Assembly: GCA_025766275.1 (NCBI GenBank)
Contig: JAFKAC010000029.1
Location: 248,001 to 312,000 of the forward strand
Direction: 5' to 3'
Source of the DNA: Lactarius indigo
Lineage: Eukaryota > Basidiomycota > Agaricomycetes > Russulales > Russulaceae
DNA: 64,000 nt
In this document: positions 50,101 through 60,791 of the stretch, piece by piece
Layout: every line of letters begins with the position of its first letter
Position numbering within the stretch: the first letter of the stretch is position 1
Notes under the pieces: generated by a model
The model's database searches: none
The model's input: only the letters and a program-made list of their open reading frames with translations
What the model was told of the DNA's origin: nothing
Program-made: the position numbers and the translations under genes

Positions 50101-50824
50101 AATCAATGTCTTCAGGTATCTCTCTGCATATTCATCAGCGACGAGCAACATTTCATCAGCGATCGACTCACTCGCTCGTCCTTGCTTCATCTCCTTCGTC
50201 ACTATCCCAAATATCCCAAGCACCTCGACCATTATCTTCACGATGATCTCCTTCATCGCCTCCGTCGTCGGCACCTCACTATACTCTTCGAGCCATCTGA
50301 AGAAGCTTTCGATGCGCTCGAATATATCAATCAGCGCATCTCGGCTCGCAGCAGCGTCCTTTGCTGCCTGTGTACGTTCGGGATCAGAACAGAGCGAGTA
50401 ATGGAGAGATCCAGTATGGTAGCTACCAATAGGAGGACCCCAGCACCAGCGAAAATGACTTTTGCAGGCGAGAATACCTATAAATATGATATATCAGAGA
50501 GGGTAGATTGTAAACGATGGACTAAATGGGATTCACAAGTCCAACGCCCTCGCCAAGCGCCGCGGAGAACGCATACAGGACATTGACGGTTGGGTTCAAC
50601 CATTTTGTGAATTTGTCATCGCCGGACGTCGATTGCTCGAACTGTTGGACTTGAGTGCGAAGGACGGTCAGGATGTCGGTAGGAGAGTTACAAGTCTGCA
50701 ACTGGACCATCAACGGATGCAAGAGAAGGTCTTTCTTCGTCTTCTTCTCATACTCTTTTATGGAAGCATAAAGGATACCATGGAAATTTGAAGAAGAGGA
50801 AGCTGCGGGAGGTGTCTGAGACAT
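47187..50824 (-). pseudogene. NLR-like gene (Goodbye-NACHT-ankyrin) with frameshifts
   Basis: The start ATG at 50,824 and the Goodbye exon are intact (MSQTP, then TKWLNPTVNVLYAF). The stalk has five heptads (about 49,885-49,995). In the NACHT exon a 1-bp deletion at about 49,315-49,321, just after M-A-Y-F, is offset by a 1-bp insertion at about 49,228-49,236. About 30 residues are therefore read in the wrong frame before C-C-D-I-L resumes. A further 1-bp deletion at about 48,014-48,018 separates the helical region from the ankyrin repeats. LDALDEYP carries Tyr where other copies have Cys, and TSRPE is intact. About nine ankyrin repeats follow, ending at the premature TAA 47,187-47,189 shared with the left duplicate. 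It is best regarded as a pseudogene. Confidence 0.8.
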
Positions 50825-51339
50825 GGCAACAGCAACGAGGAGAAGCGTCTGAAGGTACAGAAGAGAGATGGGACGCAAGCGCCAGAATAGTTTGGCGGTT
50901 GACGCCCGCACTGCCCCATCTCGTAGCAAGTTGTTGATTGAAAGAAAGTTCACAAGCCTGGAGAGTCGAATTCTTTGGCGTGAATGCGTCAGCTGGACCC
51001 AGCAAACTCACTGGCATCCTGTACCCTCCAACGAACGAATTTATTTGCGTCGATACGTGTCATACCAGATGAATTGAGTAAACAAACCGCGAACGCAGAG
51101 TCCTCGCTTTCCCGGCCCGCTTTCCCGGCAAAGTCACAGGGACGCCTCTTCCGAGGACAAGATCGTGTTGGTTGATTTTCTATCACGACTTTCACAGTCG
51201 ATATCGGTTTTTGTCTTTTTCACTCACAATATTGTCAAAAAATCTACGACAATCGTAGGTTAGGCGCATATATACACCCTCTCCAATGAATGAAACTGCG
51301 CATGCCCGAGGGTGCTTTACTGCAGTATCACCTCTTACA
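50825..51339. other. NLR upstream spacer
   Basis: Likely promoter region of the NLR to the left. A degenerate form of the 16-bp motif is at about 51,087. It is collinear with 24,140-24,600 in part. No gene is recognised. Confidence 0.45.
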
Positions 51340-52500
51340 GTAATGCAGGAATGATGGCTTCACGTCTCGTGCCAGCCGACCCACCTTCCCAGGCCCTGTA
51401 CGTGCTCAACAAGTCCTCACCAACGCTCCATACCCGCCACACCGGCGCGGTTCACCCCTGCAAGGACTCCTGCAGAACGTTTTCGGCCCGCAGCTTGGCA
51501 ACGACCACGGCAATGACGTGCAGCGCATCGCGAGACCGATCAGCGTCGAGGGCTAGAGGGCGTAATAGCACCGGGTGGTAGATATAGTCTACAACGAATG
51601 GCACGTCTGGCACATCAGCGCCGCGCACATCGACCTGGAGGGAGCCCATCGAAAGTTGTCACGAAAACGGTGGCGGAGGCGGAGGCAAAGACGTTCTTGC
51701 GCAGAAGCGGAACGAGCGCCGGGATGCCCGTTGCGTCGTATTTGTGCACGAATGGGCTCAGTGTGAGTGTAAGGGATCCCGTTCTTGCCTTACCCATTCC
51801 CGATCGAAATAAGAAATTAGCATCACCCTTGGTTCCCGGAGCACATACCTGAGTTCGAGGGTGTGTGCCTGGCTGAGCTTCCCATAGTTAAATAGGTGTC
51901 ACTCTGGGAAGTGTCGCTGCTGCAGGACCAGAGATCGGAACTCGATACTGAAAAATCAAGTACGTGGTGCAGTAGGGGCACCACGTTTGTCGAAGTGAGT
52001 CACGGAGGAAGGGCTCTTCGGAGGAAGGAGTGCAGTGCACTGGTATCAAACATTCAAATAACAGTATGAGGGAGAGAACAAGAAAGACGGAACGCACCTT
52101 GATTCCGCAGGATGCACCCTGTGTCACTGCTCCGGCTCCTAGATACGGTTTTGTCCTGAAGGAGAACGTACCCAAACACGATGGGATTGTACCCTCTTCT
52201 CTCTTCCTTGGCCCTCTGTACTCTGCTTCCCTGCCTCTGCATCCCGCATGTGGTAGAAGGTGTCAGCCCGTGTAGACCAGAGGCGCATATTGTTTTGAAT
52301 CCACTGATCCGAGACCGTGGAAGTGTCCCGTGTCCTTGCAGCTTACAGGGTTGAGAACCATCGGAAATGTGTAGAGAAGGAAAATCCCATCATCGGGGTC
52401 GGGAACTAGGGTCGCACACGGTGGGAGGGTGATCCCGGGCGGACAGTGTCCACCCTCGCAGTCGAGCCACCACCAGAGGTCATTGGCCAACTATGATTGT
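51340..52500 (-). pseudogene. Degenerate family-16 protein-lysine methyltransferase, best-preserved copy
   Basis: The most readable relic. Right to left: LVPDPDDGIFLLYTF (about 52,420-52,370), a GHFHGLGSVDS block (about 52,330), VLLQDKTVSRSRSSDTGC (about 52,160-52,110), GKLSQAHTLEL leading into an intron (motif I, about 51,845-51,885), KYDATGIPALVPLLRKN (about 51,750-51,700), VTTFDGLPPG, then after a frameshift DVRGADVPD and VVDYIYHPVLL (about 51,640-51,555), VVVAKLRAENVLQESLQG and a TGA where a Trp codon is likely, followed by a VWRVWSVGEDLL tail. The order of blocks fits RKM5/METTL21D-type SAM-dependent lysine methyltransferases. A small deletion causes the frameshift at about 51,640. Confidence 0.68.
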
Positions 52501-53572
52501 CTTTTTCTTTGGACTGTAGATCTTATGGAAATCTTGGGGACGGAGATCTGGAGAACGTACGAGACGCGAGTTGCTGTATGCGTGTGGACAGAGTAAGTAC
52601 GATCTACTGGGGTCACCTTATTTGGGGAAGAGAATGAACTTGAACCGGTCCGGTTTCCGAGGGACGGTGACAAGTGGATGACAGTGGTTTCCGATGCGAC
52701 CCCTACTACCTCCTTGAGTACCTTGGTAAGTACTTAGTTTACTGATGGGCCTAGTAAATACCGAGCGCACTCTCAAAAATATTTTGCAAGTGTGGGAGAT
52801 CACTCTCAATACGACGCATTGATCGTGTCGGTTCATTTTCCATAGTTTGACTGCTGGCAGCCTCAGAGGATAGCTTGAGGCGTGACCTCCCTAGCGGCGC
52901 CGCTACTCCATTGCACATTCCCTCGGTGATTGTTGTATGTTGTTCAATACACAGTTTCTCAAGGCGTAACGTATGGGTAGTCGAGATACAACATACAGGA
53001 TTTGGGTTCGGGCGAATGTGACCATGTTGCCTTCGAGTCGGTCGTTGCACCAGTCGAATCCGCGATTGTAACATCCATCCACGACAGTGAGCAGAGCTTC
53101 GCTCTTGGCGCAATCAATGGGCAGCCGAAGACTAATGACTAATGCATAGACGGTGTCTGAGTCTCCTCACCGAGGCACATCTACTGTAAGTAAACTTAGG
53201 CCCGGCCCATTCGTGACCTTCGCTGTAACCAGGACTCCTGGCAGTGGACGCGTCGGGACGGGGTTATGATTTATAAGGTATCACCTATAGGCCATGTCGA
53301 GCGAATAAAAACAAACTTTGCGAGGATATACTTTTGTCTTTTAGAATATGTTCCGCTATGCAAGCCGCGAGCTTCGACATTTACAGAGATTCGGCCTATC
53401 GTGAGCCAACCGCATGTCATTACTACACCATCCTTTGAATGACATTGGAATGTTGGCCGTTCGTTTCCCGTCGTAAATATACATTCCAAGTGTGACTACA
53501 TGAATTCCTGCAGAGGGGGCACTAATACTATCACAGTGACTTGACGAACCTATGTAAAGTAACTTAAGCAAC
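52501..53572. other. Inter-unit spacer
   Basis: Collinear with 26,430-27,398 and in part with 19,850-20,324. An open stretch on the minus strand at 52,751-53,113 has no recognisable domain and is not preserved as a frame in the related spacer, so I do not call it a gene. Confidence 0.45.
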
Positions 53573-56500
53573 TTATAGAACTCTATCTATTTGTCCACCA
53601 TGCTCGGTCAACATCTGTATAATCGCATTCTTTCCCTTCCCTGATGCCACCTGGAATGGGGTTCTTCCTTGCTTGTCCTTGGCGTCTGCACTCGCGCCAC
53701 GGTCAAGCAGGAAGCGCACGGTCTCCGTTTTGCCTTTGGACGACGCCAGGTGCAACGGAGTCCATCCGTGCTTGTCCTCGGCATCTGCGCTCGCGCCGTG
53801 ATCGAGCAGCAAGCCCACGGTCTCAGTTCGGCCCTTGGATGACGCCTCGTGCAATGGGGTCCTTCCATCCTTCTCCTTGGCATCCACACTCGCGCCATGG
53901 TCGAAGAGAAAGAGTACAGTGTCTGTTTGGCCTTCGGATGATGCCAGGTGCAGCAAAGTGCATCCATGTTTGTCCTCGGCATTCACGTTCGCGCCATGGT
54001 CGAGCAGCAAGCGTACAGTCTCTGTTTCCCCTTTTAACGACGCCTCGTGCATTGGGGTCCTTCCGTCCTTCTTCTTGGCATCTGCACTGGCACCACGGTC
54101 AAGCAGGAAGCGTACGGTCTCAGTTTTGCCTTTGGATGATGCCAGGTGCAACGGTGTCCATCCGTGCTTGTCCTCGGCATCTGCGTTCGCGTCGTGATCG
54201 AGCAGCAAACGCACGGTCTCTGTTTTGCCCTTGAATGACGCCTCGTGCAATGGGGTCCTTCCATCCTTCTTCTTGGCATCCACACTCGCGCCAGTGTCGA
54301 GCAGCAAGTGTGCGGTCTCTGTTTTGCCTCCGGATGACGCTACGTGCAATGGGGCCCATCCGTCATTGTCCTCAGCATTTGCGTTCGCGTTGTGGTCGAG
54401 CAGCAAGCGCACAGTCTCTATTTCGCCCTTGGATGACGCCTCGTGCAATGGGGTCCTTCCGTCCTTGTTCTTGGCCTCCGCGCTTGCACCATGATCAAGT
54501 AGTAGACGTGCAACCTCGAGCTTCCCATTAGATGATGCCAGATGTAATGACGTCGAGTAGTTCTTATCGTGTGCGCTGATTTCCGCCCCATGTTGGCGTA
54601 ATAGCCTCACGACCTCCACGTGACCATATTCCGATGCCAGGTGCAATGCAGTATTGCCTTTCTTAGTCGCGGCGTCGATGCGTGCGTGGTGCGCCAGTAA
54701 CATCCGAACAACGGCAAGGTGCCCACACTCTGCAGCTGTAATAATGGGAGTCCAGTGATCGTCTAGTTGCGTATTCGGATCTGCGTCGCGATCGAGTAAC
54801 CACTGCGTGACGTCGATAAGTCCGTCCCTCGATGCGGCATATAGTGGAGTCCGATTATCGTAGTCGTCAGTAACATCCACAGCCGCGCCATGCTGGTGCA
54901 ATAGCTCGGCCACCTTGAAGTGTCTCTGGTGCAATGCCGCAGCCAGCGGACTGTGATTTTGACCACCCCTCGCATTTACTTGCTCTGGATGCTCGACGAT
55001 GATCTGCGCTGCCAGGTCACGGAATCCGCACAACGAGGCATAATACAGCGGAGATCCACGATGTTCGGTGCGATCTCCGAACTGAACCCAGCAATCGTCG
55101 ATGTCGTGCAACTCGAGCCACGCGGACAAATGGGGTTTGGTCGAGTCAAAAAGATGCCGCATCCCATCTTCTATGCGTGACGACACCTTTCCGAACTGCG
55201 CATGTTCCACCCAATGCTGACTGGCATATCGAGCCAACGGAAACCTATCTTCAACCTGGTCATCGTCAACGCTGCCGTCCAACTGAAGAAGAGTTCCCAA
55301 GCAAGCCTGGGCAAGAGTCGTGTGTGCAGATTCGGGAATGATATGAAAGTACGAAGCTTCTCCTTTGGAAGTCGCAAGCCGATCGGAAGTCAAGAATTCC
55401 TTTACCGAAAAATGTGAAAACTGAATGACCTGCGAATAGCCATCGCCAACTTGGGTGATCAAGCTTGAGCACGTAGATAGCACAGCTCGCTGCCGATCCT
55501 CCCACCGCCAGTCCTCCTTCAACTTCGGTGTCGCTCCTTCCGCCTCATCAAAGTCAAGCGCAAGTATTTCTGCGAGCTCCTCGACGCGCAACGGCCGAAC
55601 TGCCGCGGTGAGACATTGTAAGAGACGACGAGCGTGATCTCGGTTGGCCATCCCGATCTCCTTCAACACTCGCTCGTAAGTTTCGTCCAATGATTTCGGC
55701 AATTCGTCGAGCGTCCGCCGGATGCTTTGCGGAAAGCAATGTTGCAATACTTCCAGCTGACAGAAAACCCAACGGAACCTGTCAAATAGTCAGTAAGCGT
55801 CATTGGCACATTCTGATCCACGCTTACATTCCATCAGCTCTTTCCGTGAGCGTCTCAATCACCAGCTCTTTGTCTTTATCCCTCCATCTCTTCATCGCCG
55901 TATCCGAGTCCGCGTAAACGACAGATCTGATATAGTCCTCAATATCCTTCTTTTGTCCACTTTGTTCGTGAATCGAGACGGGGTGAAACGCTAGGGGTTG
56001 AAGGACGGCTCTGATGTCGTTCTCCGGACGGCTCGTGACACATATATGAAGAGTTGGCAGCTGGAGGTCGACAAGGTCCTTCAAGAGATCAAGGACCTGT
56101 TTGCGGGCCGGTGGGATTCCAATTTTATTGGGACATTCGTCTAGCGCGTCCAAGATGATGTAGATTGGGCCTTGACCAGGTAGCGCGAGCATTTCTCTAA
56201 GACACGTGATCAGCGTACGGGTGCTGGGCTTATGGGCGCCATCGTCGTGCGCCTTATAAATGCGGGAGAGTATGTCACAGCAACTGTCGGAACGAGACGA
56301 GAGCTGTGTAAGAAGCGAAGGAAGTAGGTTGCGGAGGTTTTGTTTATCTGTGTCCTTGAAATCGAAATAGAAATACGCCATGGACGCTAGTCCAGCCTCG
56401 CGCGAGGCTATTATATCTTGAATGATTGCGGAGCTAGTCGGCGGGGTAAGTTCCTGAGGGGCGAACGTGACAAATGATGACGAACCAAAGGATGCTCTTC

Positions 56501-57852
56501 CCTGAGCCCGCTGCAATGATTCGAGGCGATCAAGATCTGGAAGGATGAGAAAGGACAGAATGACGCACGTTTCCCGTGGATCCACAACAAGGGGGTGGTA
56601 GACTTTGACTTCCATTCTATGAATATACTTCCGTCGAAGAACCATGTTGCCGTCCCATCGTGTTGAGTAGTAGACGCGATGTTTTGATTAGTGGATGGGT
56701 CCGGTGGTGACAGCCACGCTCGGTGATCCTTCCGTACCCGGCTCCCTGCGGTGACATTTCAGTCTCAGCAAGTAAGAGAAGCAGTGCTAAAGAATCACGA
56801 ACGCATTTCAGTGTCGATATTGTTTGCCGTTTGTTGCAATAGAGCTTGCGTTTCCATCGTGGTCACTTTGACTACCTGGCCATCTAGTCGCATGTGAGTT
56901 TACGATGGTATTTGTGAGTACTTAACGTGGTGAGCGCACGCACCCTCGACAGCTAGATTGACCTTGTCATCGACGCCTTGTACTTGCTCGCCAACGGTTT
57001 GTACTTGCTCGCCAACGGTTTGTACTCCGTCCTTGACATCGTGTGTGACTTTCAGCACCTCCACAATCGCCATCTGGGCCTCCTGCTGCGTCAATCTATC
57101 CAGTCTGACCAACGCATCCTCAACGTCCCTCCTTCCGATCAACTTCTTCAGGTATCTCTCTGAAATTCTATCAGCCACAGGAAATGTTTTATCCCGGATC
57201 GACTCACTCGTTCGTCCCTGCTTCATCTCCTTCGTCACAATCCCAAAAATCCCAAGCACCTCGACCATTATCTTCTCGATGGTCTCTTTCATCGCCTCCG
57301 TCGTCGGCACTTCGGTATACGTCTCGAGTCGTCTGAAGAAGCTCTCAATGCGCTCGAAGATGTCGATGAGTGCATCTTGGCTTGCAACGACGTCCTTTGC
57401 CGCCTATGTACGTTACGTATCAGAACAGTCTGAGTAAGGGAGATCTAGGATAATAGCTACCAAGAGAAGGACTCCGGCACCTGCGAAAATGACTTTCGCA
57501 GGCGAGAATACCTAGAAATATGATTTCAGAGAGTAGATTGTAGGAGAATCGATGAAATGAAATTCACCAGTCCGACTCCCTCGCCAAGCGCTGCGGAGAA
57601 GGCATAGAGGACATTGACGGTTGGAACCAACCATTTTGTCAATTGATTATCGCCGGACGTAGATTGCTCGAACTGTTGGACTTGAGTGCGAAGGACGGCC
57701 AGGATGTCGGCGGGGGTGTTGCAAGTCTGTAACTGGGCCATCAACGGATGCAGGAGAAGGTCTTTCTTCGTCTTCTTCTCATATTCTTTGATGGACGCCG
57801 AAAAGACGGCCTGGAAATTGGAAAAGGAGGGGGTGGAAGGTGTCTGAGACAT
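53573..57852 (-). CDS. Intact NLR-like protein: Goodbye-NACHT-15 ankyrin repeats, about 1,280 aa
   Basis: Nine exons close in frame: 57852-57568, 57511-57461, 57403-57208, 57159-56944, 56883-56803, 56745-56569, 56510-56486, 56433-55828 and 55778-53573, totalling 3,843 nt with the same intron positions as the intact paralogue. Goodbye domain: residues 1 to about 220. A four-heptad stalk ends near 249. P-loop GSGKS is at about 339, LDALDECP at about 437 and TSRPE at about 480. FSHFSVKEFL lies in the helical region, and ankyrin repeats run from about 785 to 1,280. The last repeats are unusually alike and alternate between two types (see the repeat at 53,678-54,469). The likely role is a cytosolic STAND receptor in non-self recognition or incompatibility; its ligand is unknown. 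It is the longest copy, and its long array may mark active diversification. Confidence 0.9.
53678..54469 (-). repeat. Higher-order ankyrin repeat: four copies of a 198-bp dimer
   Basis: Eight consecutive 99-bp ankyrin units alternate strictly. Type A reads K-D-G-R-T-P-L/M-H-E-A-S and ends in N/D-A-E or similar; type B reads DKHGW (or a close variant), T-P-L-H-L/V-A-S and ends in D-A-K. The unit of amplification therefore appears to be the 198-bp A+B pair, which keeps frame. The final ankyrin unit (53,576-53,677) is a distinct cap that ends RVL. Confidence 0.8.
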
Positions 57853-58529
57853 TGCAAGAATAGTGAGGAGAGACGTCTGAGGCCCGTGGTATGATACTGG
57901 GACTGCGGGTGAGAAGTGGCCGAGTGGGAACACCAGATCTGGAATAGTTCGCCACGAGGTTTGCCCGGTGACGCCCGCCGCACTGCCTCCGAGTCGGCCC
58001 TCGGCTTCGCAGCAATCCGATATGACCCCGTTACAAAACCACCAATGCGGGGACCATTTGAGTCATCGTCACCGGCGGACTCAGAAGGGGGCCTGCAGGG
58101 GGTTGCGCTGCGGAAGTTAGCGTGATTTCTCCTTTAGCTTCTGCTAGCCCCTTCAGTTGGGCGAATAAGTGTGGACTTGGAGACGAGACGAGAGTCACGT
58201 GGTCACGCTGTCACAATTTTTCCCGATTCGCGTTGTGAACGGCGCACTAGATTCACTCCCAGTACTGTAAGTCAGACAGCAAACTGGTGGAAAGCAACTT
58301 GAACGAACGTATTCCAAAGGCCTGCTCACCCTCTTCCCAACACAACATCGCGTTACTTTACCTTCTATCGCTTCATTCAAGATCGGTACCGAACATTTAT
58401 TTTTGCTTACGGTACTGTCAAATGACTACCATGGCCATGGGATAGACGAACATAAACACATCGTATCCAGATTAATAGGTCCACCCACACACAAGGGCGC
58501 TTCTACCGCAAGATCTACCGCCTCTTCAT
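57853..58529. other. NLR upstream spacer
   Basis: Likely promoter region of the intact NLR at 53,573-57,852. It is nearly identical to 30,874-31,519 and carries the 16-bp motif at 58,302-58,317. No gene is recognised. Confidence 0.5.
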
Positions 58530-59650
58530 GCGTCTTCTTGCAGGAATAAAGGCCTCATGTCTCGCGCCACCAAACAAGTCCTCGCCAACGATCCACACCC
58601 GCCACCCTAGCACAATCCACCCCTGCAAGAACTCTCGCAAAACGTCTTCGGCCCACAGCTAGGCAAGGTCGACAGCGGTGGCGTGCTGTGGCGTCGCGAG
58701 TAGAGGATGCACTAGCGCCAGGTGGTAGATACAGTCCATGACGAGCACCATGTCTCGCGCATCAGTGCCGCATACGTCGACCTGGCGCAGTGTGGGGATG
58801 TCCGTTATGGCTTATATGCGCACTAAGGTGCTCAGCGAGATGTCCGGTTCCTGATCTCCCCATTCCCTAAGGAAATGAGAAATCAGCGGCAACCATGCAT
58901 GCTATGGTCCCAGCACCACGAACCCGAACCCGAGTTCGAGGGCCCGCGCCTGGCTGAGCTTCCCACAGTCGAGCAGGCCACAGCGTCTCTGGGAGGTGCT
59001 ACCGCTGAAACACCAAAGATCGAAACTCAACACCGAAAAATCAAAGATGTTGTGCAGCAGGGGTACCATGCTCGTCGTTGTGAGTCACAGAGGAAGAGGC
59101 TCTTTAGGGAAGGGCGTGCACCAGTATCGAGCATTCAAACAATGGGCTGAGGGAGTGAGTGAACAAGGAGTGCGGAATGAACCTTGCTTTCCACAAGACG
59201 CTCATGCCACTGCACCTGTATCACCGTTCCAGCTCCCAAAAGCGATTCGGTCCGGAAGGAGAACATAAAGCACGATGGGATCGAGCCCTCTGCGCTCTTC
59301 CATGGCCTTCTCCACGCTACTCTTCCGTTTCATCCTCTGATTCCCTGTCTCTGTATTACGTGAGGGCTTGCATTTGGCCGGAGGTTTCAGCTCGATGCGG
59401 ACCAGAAACGCGTCTTGGTTCGAATCCCCTGTTCTAAGTGCCCCGTGTCGAAGTGTTCCAGGGCCTGAGATCCACCAGAAGCGTGTGGAAAAGGAGGATC
59501 TCATCATCGGGGTCGAAACTAGGGCCGCACGTGGTGGGAGGGTGATAGGTCTTGGAGCTGGAGGAACGGTCTCCACACTCGCAGTCGAACCCCCGAGCCT
59601 GTCCATCGGCCAACTCGGATCGTCTTTATCTTTGGATTGCAGTAGTTCTT
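58530..59650 (-). pseudogene. Degenerate family-16 protein-lysine methyltransferase
   Basis: Almost the same sequence as the relic at 31,520-32,660. Right to left: the P-D-D-E block (about 59,500), SNQDAFLVRIELKPP (about 59,410), the stretch with KAMEERRGLDPIV (about 59,290) and NGDTGAVA (about 59,205), then KLSQARALELGFG as a damaged SAM motif I (about 58,925-58,965; Thr-Gly of GAGTG lost), and a decayed C-terminal block. The frame is broken between the first and second blocks. It cannot encode an active enzyme. Confidence 0.65.
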
Positions 59651-59931
59651 GAAGAAATCACAGGGCCGAAAATCTACAAAAAATAGAAATTGCCGTATAG
59701 ATGTGGGTAAATGATACTATATTGTAGTGCTATCTCGTTTGCGGAGGAACGATGGTGTCATTGTGTGGGAGTAGTAAATGTACATGTGGGTCGGACCGAT
59801 TTCCGGAGGTTTATATTAGTGGAGTAGCGCGAGTCGGGGCAAGGCTGATCCTGATCAGCTATGTGCATGACTATACTAGTATGAATACCCGCAGAAGGGA
59901 ACCGTGACTTGAAATACATTTGTGGAGTAAC
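59651..59931. other. Short inter-unit spacer
   Basis: Duplicate of 32,661-32,916; no gene recognised. Confidence 0.5.
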
Positions 59932-60180
59932 CTATCGCACTCTATCTACTTGTTTACCATACTCCGTCAACATCTCTATGATTGCCTCTTCTGATGCGAC
60001 CTGGAGTGAGGTCCTTCCTTCTTTGTCCTTAGCATCTGTCATCGCGCCACGGTCAAGCAGTAGACGCGCAACCTCGAGCTCTCCACGAGAAGACGCCAAA
60101 TGTAATGGCGTCGAGTAGTCCTTAGCTCGTGCGCCGATTTCCGCCCCATGTTGCAGTAATAGCCCCACGATCTCCACATA
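59932..60180 (-). pseudogene. 3' end of an NLR truncated beside a retrotransposon
   Basis: The last two and a half ankyrin repeats and the C-terminus (EMLTEYGKQVDRVR, stop at 59,932) are nearly identical to the intact NLR at 32,917-33,165. Similarity ends abruptly at 60,180, in the middle of an ankyrin unit. The rest of the gene may lie beyond the retrotransposon, outside the window, or be lost. Confidence 0.8.
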
Positions 60181-60753
60181 CATCAGCAAGATAACATTGG
60201 CTGGAACTACTGGAGTGGCTGGGGGGCTAGGGCCGACGAGTGCCAGGCATTACCAGTGGCCCTAGTTGTCCAAGTTGGATGCAATATGTTCCAGAAGGCT
60301 CCCGAGCACGCTAGTCTCATAATCTGTGTCTAGGTAGTCCCAGAAAAACCAAGATTTTATTCAAGTAGCAAAAAAAGTAGCAAAATTGACGGATAACCTA
60401 TGTATGTACGAGAAGACAACTAAAATAGAAAAAGTAGAACAGAGGGGAAAAGGAAAGGACAATTACTTGGACCGAATAAGCAAGTACTTCAGCGGCAGCA
60501 GTGCATGGATCGTCGATGTGACCTATCTGCTGCTGTTACGTTTCGACGGGATGGACTGCTCAGACTTGGACCCTTACTGTACTGGTTGCGATTACGGCGG
60601 TAAGGTATATTAGTCGCGGACTTACTTACGGTGATACGGTAGCACGATAGGAGATACGGTACTGATAGCTGACTGAGGATGGACGCCACAGATACTAGTA
60701 CTAGTAGTACTAGGGTTTGAGTTACTTACGCGATACGTTGGACGCTTACCTAC
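60181..60753. other. Unassigned DNA between truncated NLR and putative LTR
   Basis: AT-rich DNA unrelated to the array, with a short run of CTAGTA-type repeats near 60,690-60,712. It may be the U3 part of a long LTR (though it lacks a TG start at 60,181), or a remnant of another element. No gene is recognised. Confidence 0.4.
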
Positions 60754-60791
60754 TGTGACTCATAGCAGCACTTCTAAGCCTGCTCGACTTG

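Larger units (their letters stand above)
36348..50824. repeat. Right copy of the 36.3-kb-period segmental duplication
   Basis: Counterpart of 1-14,542, in direct orientation: NLR start, ABC transporter, methyltransferase relic and NLR. The ABC gene and its flanks are closest in sequence; the NLR at 47,187-50,824 is more diverged from that at 10,861-14,542. A deletion of about 40 bp near 45,565 and several 1-20 bp indels distinguish the spacers. Confidence 0.75.
53300..60180. repeat. Right copy of the second duplication (offset about 27.0 kb)
   Basis: Counterpart of about 27,000-33,165: NLR, methyltransferase relic and the 3' end of the next NLR. It is cut off at 60,180, where NLR sequence ends and unrelated DNA leading into the retrotransposon begins. 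Confidence 0.65.

Noticed and set aside
52751..53113. Minus-strand open frame of 120 codons in an inter-unit spacer
   Set aside because: No known domain, and the collinear spacer at 26.4-27.0 kb does not keep the frame.
53644..54531. Long plus-strand open frames (up to 196 codons) opposite the ankyrin array
   Set aside because: They are by-products of the repetitive 99-bp ankyrin units on the minus strand and have no domain of their own.
53576..54560. CRISPR-like or satellite array
   Set aside because: The 99-bp periodicity is ankyrin coding sequence in a continuous reading frame, without spacer-repeat structure.
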